Below, in pieces: positions 55,140 through 64,000 of a stretch of DNA of 64,000 nt. Position numbers and translations under genes: made by a program. Location: the NCBI GenBank assembly GCA_026874595.1, contig CM049310.1:31499558-31563557 (forward strand), in the 5' to 3' direction. Positions within the stretch are counted from its first letter, which is position 1; each line of letters opens with the position of its first letter. The DNA comes from Sipunculus nudus. Lineage: Eukaryota; Annelida; Sipuncula; Golfingiida; Sipunculidae. The notes beneath the pieces are model-generated. The model did not search any database. It was not told the DNA's origin and was given only the letters and a program-made list of their open reading frames with translations.

Positions 55140-58100
55140 CGACCCCGTCATGACAATTCCGTTTCAAACGAGAAGTACCGCTTCACGTGAATCGGTGCCA
55201 CAGTGACGAAAGGGGGTAATTAATGTAATAATTTTTGCGTAACAACATTTTTTCTTCGATATTAAGCACATATAATACGACCATATAAGCCTGTGATGCC
55301 AAATAATACCAGACAGGAAATATTTTGATCCGACCCTTAGAATGGGCGTTCTGGTGTGACTGCCATCATGACTCCAGGCCCTATCAGTTTATTTCCCAAG
55401 GCCTGAGTGTCATGTTGTCATGGCTACCTTTCGGTGTCCTACGGTAAAGGCCACGTCCTACCAAGTCCTCCCACGACCTACAAGAACGTTTAGATCCACG
55501 AGTCCCTTGTTATTTCCCCGATCCTGGGATCACAGATTTGCACATTTTCATCACCTAATCTGAGTAATGTATAATACATGCCGTCACAAAACAAATTGCT
55601 CCACTTATTGCACTTGCATCTAACCTGATAAAAACCAGAGAGGGATGGCTAACACCTGATACAAATGCAAATTTTCTAGGCGATTGGTTGAGCATTTCAG
55701 TCTGATACCGCTCCCGGCTCCTACGTCAAATTAACCAATCCCAAGAAGAAAAGAAAGACGAGAAAGAAAATCTGTTACGCAGAAAGACAGGCAGTCATAC
55801 AATTACGCAACATAATTTTATAACAAGTACTGACATACGGCGACTGGTCACTCTTTCTGTCTTATTTTTATATTCACTTCAGTACATAGATGTGGTAAAT
55901 GTCACCGAATCTAAGTCTTGCCTTTCTATACAGCAAAGCGGCATTAGAGAAAAAGAATCCCTTTGAATTCATATATAATCGATAGTTGGCTTTGGCAGGC
56001 AGACGCAACGAAATGGAAGAAGCAGGAGGGGTTTCATAAAATCAATAATCTCTTACAGGTGACTTCAGGAGATGCTACCTAACCGTTACGTTAACTGTTA
56101 TTTGATTTTTATCTGGTTATTATGTTTAACGTGTCACGTTTTATTTAATAATACAAACAAATAGCAGATTTATTTGAATTAATTAGTGCCTACTTCAAAT
56201 ACTTTGAATACGGTAATGCGAAATGTCAATCAGTTTATGTATTTAAATATTTTTGAACTTGGTCAGAGAGTTGATGAAAATGGCTCTTATGCGGATAAAA
56301 AACGGATTGTGTTTTGTTCGTGTGATCGTCCCGATCTATTTTGGCAACTCCCAGTAGCAGGCCTCAAGCACAACTGCATTTGTTAACAAATAACTACACA
56401 TGTAACTCTTCACACTGTTTTGATTAATTAAAGTTCTGTAAGACCTGTTGAAACGATTTTCTCTGTGACAGTTGAAGACGGAATGATCGAGGGAAGGGGG
56501 TGGGGGGTGGGGGTGGGCAACAACCAAGTTAGACTAACGAGAAAACCTTAAAATGTTCTCATTTCAGAAAAGATGGGTTGGCTCTAGACCCTCTGGATCC
56601 CTATATTTACTACTGCTGTATCATACACACACGCCTGCTGGTTGACCAAACCTTCACAGTTTACATGTGAAACATTAGGTCCCGTACGTACGAGGTACAG
56701 TCGGCTAACATCCATTTAATTTGCGACATAGATAAGTTACTTCTATTTCTTAAATGAGGTTGGGTTTACATAAGCACTCATATAATGTATTACCATATGC
56801 GGCTCTGATGTGGTAAAACCAAATTTATACTAATGAATATAGATTAAGTGAAGAAGATGCAGCCTCTCTCCCTGATTTTGACAGAGCCTCCAGACTCCTG
56901 GATGGAGCTTTCAACTTCAGATCATATCAGGTTTTTTCGATAAGCACGATATTCATAAATTACCCTCAGCGGTCGGATAGAGCTAGGGTGAATAAAACAT
57001 GTCTATTTTTTTATATTTTGATATAATATATCAATATAATACAATAGTTTATCACAATTTATCATGCCTTAACTAAACGTTATGTATATGTGTCAAGTTT
57101 CAAACAGCTACCTTTTGTTCGGATGTCGCTGTAGTTCCGTATAAATTGTCGTAGATAAACGCATAAATCATCTATAAATCAGGTGTGATTTCGCCCGCCT
57201 CTTATAAACATTAAGTTTAAGCCTTGTCATTTTGAAATATCCATCACTCTAGAAAACGCTGTCGCCAATTTCAATGAATTATCAAGCAAAACAGAGAACG
57301 CATTTAAAATGTATTTCCAGCAAACATGCAGGTCTGCATAACATGTTGGTATTTCGCTACGACTGTTGATATTTTGTAACATTCTGTGATTGATTTGAAT
57401 AGTTCCAGTGTTATAGTTGTGACACGATATTGAGGAATGACACATATACTTTATAAAGCGAAGTACAGAAATCTGCCGTGTCAGTATACATTATTCGAGC
57501 CAGTGTTATAGAGATCAGAAAAAAAAAATATCATACCATTTCTCATCTGTTAGTATTTTATCACACGCTTTCCATTGGTCCAACCAGAAAAAAAAATAGA
57601 GAGAGAAGGCTTAGCAGATGCCCAGTTATGAATATATTCAAAAACCGGATTAAGGCTAAAATGAAACTTGACACACACTCCATTTAAGAATGGTCACGTG
57701 GGTTGTTCTGGATCAAAAACGCTAGTCCATGTTGCCTCATGCACCGTCAGCTGTCAATCACATCATAAACTTAATCTCTTGTTAAATATTCTTCATCCTC
57801 ATCAAACATTTACCCAAATTGTTTATTTTTTACATAGACTCAATGTGTTCTTATGTTAACTGTAAAAGATATATTTTCTGACAAACCCTTTTACGACCTA
57901 CGCGAATGAATTTGATTGTTCCTGTACTGAAGGCTCTATGTCGCTCTTTGTTTAATTCTAAGCGATAGTGCTTTGCTCCATGCCCAAAACGGTCTCATTG
58001 AACTCCGAAATGTCAATTCCCAATTTCACATGAAGGCTTTATGAGCAATTGGATATGCCTCGAATCTATCTTTTCGGGGGTCACTGGCCGCCATGGTGAC

Positions 58101-58589
58101 GCAGCTATGTTTTAGTCTCCAGTCAGTGGTGACATATAACACTTTTTATCTATCCCAAATGACTGAATATGGGGAGTGGAGATCAATAAGACGACATTTC
58201 CTGGCGGCCTTTACGGCCCCTCAATAAAACCTAATGGAATCACGCACCATGGATTGCACAGGTGTCATCCCAAATGGACGGGTCCCAGGTAGACGGGTCG
58301 GATTTTTTCGATCCCATCATTTAATTATTCCTGTGGTTCCTTATTAGGATGCCGAATTACTTATTCCGGCAATAAAATATGAGTTGCCCTTATTTGAATG
58401 CTAAGTTACGTGTTCAATCAATGAAATATGAGTTGTTAATTCATTTTAAATGTTTCATATTTTCATTAAATAAATATCTCTCTCTTGGTTATTAAATTAA
58501 TTACTTCTTTACGGATATGTGTATCATAGATCCTAATTTGATCCTAATTTGATCCTAAATTATGATCCATAGATCATAATTTGATCCTA
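55140..58589. other. Unassigned DNA
   Basis: No gene recognised over 3.4 kb. At 55650-55740 an ATGCAAAT octamer and two inverted CCAAT boxes (GATTGGTT, AACCAATC) cluster, promoter-like but without a supported downstream exon. Short open frames at 56.2, 57.2 and 57.5-57.9 kb lack support. Confidence 0.35.
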
Positions 58590-58975
58590 CTAATTATAAC
58601 TGAATGAGGGCACTTATTATTACTGGATGATGGAACTAGTTATAATTGGAAGATGGCACTAATTCTCACTTGATGATGGCACTTATTATATCTGGAGGAT
58701 GTCACTTATTGCAACTGAATAATTGTACAAATTATAACTTGATGATTCTTCTTATTATTATTTGATGATGGTACTAATTATAACTGGATGATTATACTAA
58801 TCATCACTGGATGATGGCACTTATTATAACTGGATGATGGCACTAATCATAAATGGAATATGATATAATTATAACTGGATGATTGTACTCATTATAACTG
58901 GATGAACCAGTTAATTATAATGGATGACGGTAGTTATTATAACTGGATGATGGTATTTATTATAACAGTTATCGT
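58590..58975. repeat. Minisatellite, 23-24-bp unit, about 16 copies
   Basis: Variants of TTATAACTGGATGATGGCAC + TAA. Confidence 0.9.
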
Positions 58976-59112
58976 CAGTAATCTCCAGTCAAAACAGAAA
59001 GAACTTTACCATATTGATGACGGATCAATATCATATATGATATTGAGAGTTACCGTCCGGAATCACCTGTCAGATCAGGAGGAACGTTATCATGTTGATG
59101 ACTGATCAATAT
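58976..59112. repeat. Two tandem copies of a 70-bp unit
   Basis: GTTATCGTCAGTAATC and GTTACCGTCCGGAATC start two copies, each ending TTGATGAC-GATCAATATCA. Confidence 0.6.
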
Positions 59113-59344
59113 CAGCAAGCATTAATCAAGGATCACATCACTATGAAGTGGTGGGGAGATACTAAATTCTGTACTGATTTTCCGTACCATGGCTTACTTT
59201 AGTACTTCACTTTATGTCAGGTGTCGCTGACCTTTTTTTAGCGTCTATCCAGTTCGTTTATAGACACATTTCACGTGAGCAGAGACCCTTATAGCCGTTA
59301 TATACTCGGGCTTATGCAATAGAAAATTTGTTTTGGGTTCAGTT

Positions 59345-59636
59345 ATGCTTTAAAGCTTATATCCATGACTAAACTTCGATAATAAACTTATATCCGTGAC
59401 TAAACTTCAATAATAAACTTATATCCATGACAAACCTTCAGTAATAAACTTATATGCATGACTAGAATTCAATAATGAACTTATATCCATGACAAAACTT
59501 CATTAATAATCTTATATCCGTGACTAAAATTCAATAGTAAATTTATATCCATGACAAAAATTCCATAGTTAACTTATATCAATGAATAAACTTCAATAAT
59601 AAACTTATAAAAATGACTTAACTTCAATATCTAGAC
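59345..59636. repeat. 31-bp minisatellite, left part
   Basis: About nine units of CTTATATCCATGACTAAACT + TCAATAATAAA. The array stops at 59636 and resumes at 61007 after an insertion. Confidence 0.9.
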
Positions 59637-61006
59637 GACCTGAGGTCGAGCTTTTGCCGGAAATGACGTAGAAATAGTCATATGAATGAGCAAGGAAGAA
59701 GAGGAAGAAAATAAGACATTGCTTGTGAAGAAAGGACCAATATTGTCAAAGTTATGAGGAAAATAAGATTTAGACGATTTTTTATGACCTTGACCTTTAA
59801 CCTATTTGGAAAATACATATAGAACTTGCGGAAACCTTCAAGACATACGATTGTTATAAAGTGATTCCAGCAGAAATGACGACTGAAAAATGTTATATGT
59901 AAGACGCATGAACCAGCAAGCAGGAGAAATTGGGACAGCCGACAAACAGACAGACATATTGACAAAGTGATACAAGATTGAGACCAGATGACTTAACCAG
60001 ATTATGGAAAAGACTCAAAGGAAGAAAATAAGCTATAGTTTATGTAATTGAGATTAATAGTTTTGGAGATATGACCAAACAATGCAATAAAGGGGAGGTT
60101 CGAGTGCAGCGCCCCCTAGCGGCTATATCCGGAGAATGAAAAATTCTTTTCGAGATATTATTGTAAGACATAAGATATACCAGTTTCAAAAGGATTCCTG
60201 CAAAACTGTGGCCTGTAAATTGCTAATTTATCAGACGCAAGAACCAGCAGGCAGGCGAAATTGAGGACAACTGACCAACAGACAGACATACTGACAAAGT
60301 GACACGAATAAGAGGATTAATGCAAAACTTTGGCCTGTAGAATGCTTTGTGTGAGACGCAAAAACCAGGAAGCAGGCGAAATTGACGACAACTGACAAAC
60401 ACACAGGCATACTGACAAATTGACAAAAGATTTAGACCAGATGACTTAACCAAATTATGGAGAAGACACAGAGGAAGAAAATATGGTATAGTTTATGTAA
60501 TTAAGTTTATAGTTCGGATATATAGCCAAAATAAGATATGATCGAGAAGTTCGACTGCAGCACTCTCTAGCTGCCATGTCTGGAAAATGAGATATTAGTG
60601 TAAGACAGAAGATGTATCAGTTTCAAAATGATTCCTGCAAAACTGTGGCCTGTAGAATGCCATAAGTAACAAGCAAGAACCAGGAAGCAGGCGAAATGAC
60701 AAACAGGTAGACATACTGACAAACTGACACAAGATCAAGACCAGTCGTCTAGACCAAGTTATGGACAAGATCCAGAGGAAGGTTTTGGAGATAGGAATAA
60801 TATTGACGAAGTTATGAAGAATATGTTTTTTGATGACTTTGATCTTGACCTTTGACCTATATTGACCAGAAACAATAGGGTTCCAGGCATTTGATTGTCT
60901 TGCATAACTGTGGCCTGTAAAGTCGTGACAAACACACAAACAAACAAACAGACGTACGCAACTGACCAACATGCTTGCCGAAATCGAAGATTTCCGGCAA
61001 GCAATA
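59637..61006. mobile_element. 1.4-kb insertion splitting the 31-bp array
   Basis: The ends share TTGCCGGAAAT in inverted orientation (about 59654-59664 and 60988-61000). CAATA stands at both junctions (59627-59631 region and 61004-61009), a possible 5-bp duplication. Inside, a block with AACCAG-AAGCAGG-GAAATTG..ACAGACATACTGACAAA occurs about four times (59908, 60240, 60365, 60675). Minus-strand frames across it (95-125 codons) are low-information (VCLSVC) and rejected. Superfamily unknown. Confidence 0.55.
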
Positions 61007-61140
61007 AACTACATCCATGACTAAACTTCAATAATAAACTTATTTCTATTACTAAACTTCTGTAATAAACTTATATCAACGACTCAACTTCAATAACAAA
61101 CTTATATCCATTTCTAAAATTCAATAATAAACTTCGGATT
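61007..61140. repeat. 31-bp minisatellite, right part
   Basis: Four further units with the same CATGACTAAACTTCAATAAT motif. Confidence 0.85.
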
Positions 61141-61834
61141 ATTGCTGAAGAACCAAGAATTTCAAAATTAATGCAAAAATAATCAAATTGTTTCAAATGA
61201 ATACGCTTTGTAAATTTGTACCGACAACATATCAAAGGACGAGATTTTCATAAAGCAGGGCTAGTAATTAAGGTATCTTTTGATCTGACACTAACTGACG
61301 GTTGGATAGCAGAACTGAAGGGTTTATTGGGACAGCGAGTAAAGCGCTCTTTTGAGGGCTGCCAGCACTCTGTTACTTAAAAATAACTTAGTTACGTGAG
61401 ATGTTGCCGAGTGTACTCATTTCCGAGCATTTTCAAGCTGACCAGTTTTACTGTACTTGCTTTGCACTGCATGTTTACTTCCCAGATGTTTGTTAACTTT
61501 CAGAAATATTACCTTTTTCAAAATAAACAATATTGATCAATTTGAACATACATGACGACGAGGTGTCTCGAATCAAAGATCACAACACGGTAAGACTTAA
61601 GATAATTCAATATTTTACGTTCTTTTTCATTTGAGCAATCTATATATGTTAAAACATAAAACCTACCTGGCACCAAGTCAAACTACATGGCTGCTGTCTA
61701 AATGTAATGTCTGAAATTAAACACGAGGCTTTGTTGACGAAAAACAGGTTTGTATTTTGTCAGAAAACTAAAGCTGCTCCTGTATCCTTGTGACTAAAAA
61801 CATGTGAGGTTTACGGGTCAATATGGAGGAGCCT
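61141..61834. other. Unassigned DNA
   Basis: No feature recognised. Confidence 0.4.
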
Positions 61835-61925
61835 GACTTAGCCAGCTAACTGGTTTCAGCGCTATTCTTCGAAGATGAACGATCTTGGCTCGAACCCAAC
61901 AACGGTCTCCGGGAAAAAACAATTT
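61835..61925 (+). repeat. tRNA-like SINE head (candidate)
   Basis: TTAGCCAGCTAACTGG resembles a tRNA D-arm/A box and GGCTCGAACCC a B box, with spacing close to a tRNA. The anticodon-arm region is not clearly paired, so a SINE remnant is preferred over a functional tRNA. Confidence 0.4.
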
Positions 61926-62606
61926 CATTAATATGAACTAGGAATATAACTCCCTGACCTAGTATTGTATAAGGTGCATCGTAGTATCAATACAATATGG
62001 CTACTCTCATATAATTCCAAGAGATCTTAAAAAGGGAATGATTTTATTCAAGTTTATATATGGATTACTTCATTAAATTACCATTATTTTTATTTATATA
62101 TTTTTTAAATTTCATTACTACACGTGTATAAAAACATAGACACGTTTATATATTTGGATACAGACAGTAAAATATAACATATCAGATGGCTTTTAAACTG
62201 AAAAGCGACCATAAAGGGCAAATTTTTCACACAGATCCTCGAGAGTGATGTCATCTTTTTTTAACAATATCGGCAATAACCAACCAACAGGGAATCAGAG
62301 TATACAATGCTGATGAATCGTTTCGAATGAAAGGTGGAGATTTTTCTAATCTCCATTGTCTTTAGGTGGATCGGGAACCTTTTTCTGTCGCTTGGTGGGA
62401 CCACTCGTGGCCCATAAACCAAAAAACAATTGAATTATCTTGTTTCAGCAGAAGCCCATCTCTATTTGCCGTGGGAATTTTGGAGTTCAGCTGGCGTCAG
62501 TGGAAGTCCTGACAAGATATTTTTAAAGACATAACTCTACTTCCATTCCACCCACACAAAAATCATACAAGATCGCGTGGGAAAGAACCCTTTTCCTTCA
62601 TTTTTA
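61926..62606. other. Unassigned DNA
   Basis: No feature recognised. Confidence 0.4.
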
Positions 62607-63320
62607 GCTCAGCTGACTATAAGTCATCTGAGCTATAGTCATGGTCCATTGTCCGTCGTCCGTCCGTCTGTCTGTCCGTCCGTCCGTCCGTCCGTCTGGG
62701 TGTCCGTCCGTAAGACTGGCACGTTTCGACACCGTTGGACCTACGAATCTTAATTTTGGCATAATGTTAGATGTCCCCATAATCTCCTACCATGCCAAAA
62801 ATTGGGTCAATAGGACTTTGTTCCTTTGAGATATTAAGGAGAAACCTCAATTTTTTATTAGAAATCTATTTTCACACTTCAGGACTGCCTAATATCAAAA
62901 CCACTCATCTGGTTTTCTTCATATTTACCATAAATATTCCTCTATATAGTTCCTATGTACATGCCAGATATTAAGTCAGTATTATATAATTTAAAAAAGT
63001 TATGGGCCCAAACATAATGGACTTTGTAAAAAAATCAGGAAGATATTTGGTCACTTAAGACCAAAAGTGTTAAAGGTAGGGACTTTTTTTCCAGTAATAC
63101 AACTTTAATTAATCAAAATTTGATTGTATACCAAAAATTAGACCAAAATCTGTTAAATTTTTTTAAATATTGGCAAAAATATAAAATTGGTACCTTAAAT
63201 TTTGCCCAACTTTGGCCATGGCACGTTTTTTTCCTGTAAGTACTGTGGATTTAATTTTCACACCATGTATACATAAGGATTCAATCTGTTAAAATCTGAA
63301 ATTTGAAAATAAAAGCTGCA
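62607..63320 (+). repeat. Dispersed repeat, tandem copy 1, with (GTCC)n
   Basis: Starts TTTAGCTCAGCTGAC, then a (GTCC)n tract at 62655-62712. Then come landmark blocks shared with 13.25-13.54 / 15.07-15.39 kb and repeated 683 bp further on: TTAGATGTCCCC, ATCTCCTACCAT, AATTGGGTCA, GCCTAATATCAAAACCAC and TTTTGCCCAACTTTGG. Non-coding in appearance. Confidence 0.8.
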
Positions 63321-64000
63321 AAATTAGACTAGTTATTGAATTTTTTTGGAGGCTCTTGTTGTATTCCCTTAAATTGTCAAGCAGTCCACTTTGATGACTG
63401 TAGGTCATTCAGTGCACATCTCTATGCTCCCCAGGCTGTTGACATAATTTTAGATGTCCCCAAAATCTCCTACCATACCGAAAACTGGGTCATTAGGACT
63501 TTGTTCCTTCGAGATATTTAGGAAAAAAACTCTGTTTTCCATAAAAAAAAAGCCATTGTTACACTTCAAGGCTGCCTAATATCAAAACCACTGATCTGTT
63601 TTTGATCGTATTTAGTATTCACATTCTTTTATACATTTTCTATGAACATACCAAAAATTAGGTCAGTATTGGGTATTGTTTTGAAGTAATGAGCCAAAAC
63701 ATAATGCAATTTTTTAAAAAATCAGGAAATATATTTACTCACCTAACATGAGAATTGCTGAACCTAGAGACTTTTTTTCAGGAATATAACTTTATTTAAT
63801 CAAGATTCAATTGTTTACCCAAAATTAGATCTGAATTTTGCAAATTTTTCAAGTTATTAGCATAAATAAAAAATCAATACCTTAAATTTTGTCCAACTTT
63901 GGCACTGTTGATTTAATTTTCCCAGCTTATTTGCATAAGGATTAAATCTTTTAAAATCTGAACTTTCAAAAGAAATTGATTGGAATGAATAGCTTTTATT
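63321..64000 (+). repeat. Dispersed repeat, tandem copy 2, truncated by window end
   Basis: Same blocks in the same order as copy 1, offset 683 bp, lacking the (GTCC)n start. The open frames at its left part match frames in copy 1 and are repeat-derived. Confidence 0.8.

Noticed and set aside
55650-55745. Promoter-like cluster of octamer and CCAAT boxes
   Set aside because: No exon, RNA gene or initiator follows; kept only as a note.
59678-61031. Minus-strand frames of 76-125 codons with VCLSVC/FVCLCVC stretches
   Set aside because: They lie in an insertion with internal repeats of GACAGACA type; residues are low-complexity.
61835-61925. Functional tRNA gene
   Set aside because: A and B boxes are present but the acceptor and anticodon stems do not pair well; a SINE remnant is more likely.

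Overview
The window looks like gene-poor, AT-rich nuclear DNA of an invertebrate, most likely a mollusc and perhaps a bivalve. It is not bacterial: there are no operons, no long intact ORFs and no ribosome-binding sites. There are LTR and non-LTR retrotransposons, several superfamilies of short inverted-repeat DNA transposons, tRNA-derived SINE remnants, splice-like signals and many minisatellites. The mollusc assignment is an inference from the repeat types (a Gmr1-like Gypsy element, a Meta-domain-like SINE). No complete host gene is visible and no intact tRNA, rRNA or CRISPR locus was found.

Layout. 1-10 kb: a 161-bp tandem repeat at the left edge, SINE remnants, two minisatellites (5.7 and 6.3-7.1 kb), a hAT-like element with a pogo-like MITE nested in (AT)n (7.7-8.7 kb) and a PIF/Harbinger-like MITE (8.9-9.2 kb). 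10-18 kb: a possible signal-peptide exon (11.5 kb), an old dispersed repeat split by a 1.5-kb hAT-like element with an 8-bp target duplication (13.5-15.1 kb), a CRE-containing promoter and first-exon candidate (16.6-16.9 kb) and a 56-bp array. 18-24.5 kb: a 3.4-kb inverted-repeat element containing minus-strand exon-like blocks and a nested Mutator-like MITE, bracketed by two copies of a 28-bp array, then a 51-bp array.

24.7-31.7 kb: the best-supported feature, a 7.0-kb minus-strand Ty3/Gypsy-class LTR retrotransposon with two LTRs, a tRNA-Pro-type primer site, a polypurine tract, and decayed gag and pol. Its domain order is gag-protease-integrase-RT-RNase H, the unusual Copia-like order known from Gmr1-like Gypsy elements. 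Every coding part is broken, so the copy is dead.

32.8-37.2 kb: a 2.75-kb minisatellite of about 60 units of 46 bp with a 5-unit (230-bp) higher-order repeat, then a second 51-bp array. 40.6-41.6 kb: a 5'-truncated CR1/L2-like LINE on the minus strand. 45.4-47.1 kb: a tandem duplication with a small decaying ORF. 50.9-51.9 kb: two tRNA-SINE copies. 54-55 kb: a possible inverted-repeat element. 58.6-61.1 kb: two minisatellites, one split by a 1.4-kb insertion. 62.6-64 kb: two tandem copies of the dispersed repeat also seen at 13-15 kb, running off the window end.

Apart from the retrotransposon genes, coding calls here are single-exon guesses with low confidence. Most long open frames are by-products of tandem repeats that lack stop codons.
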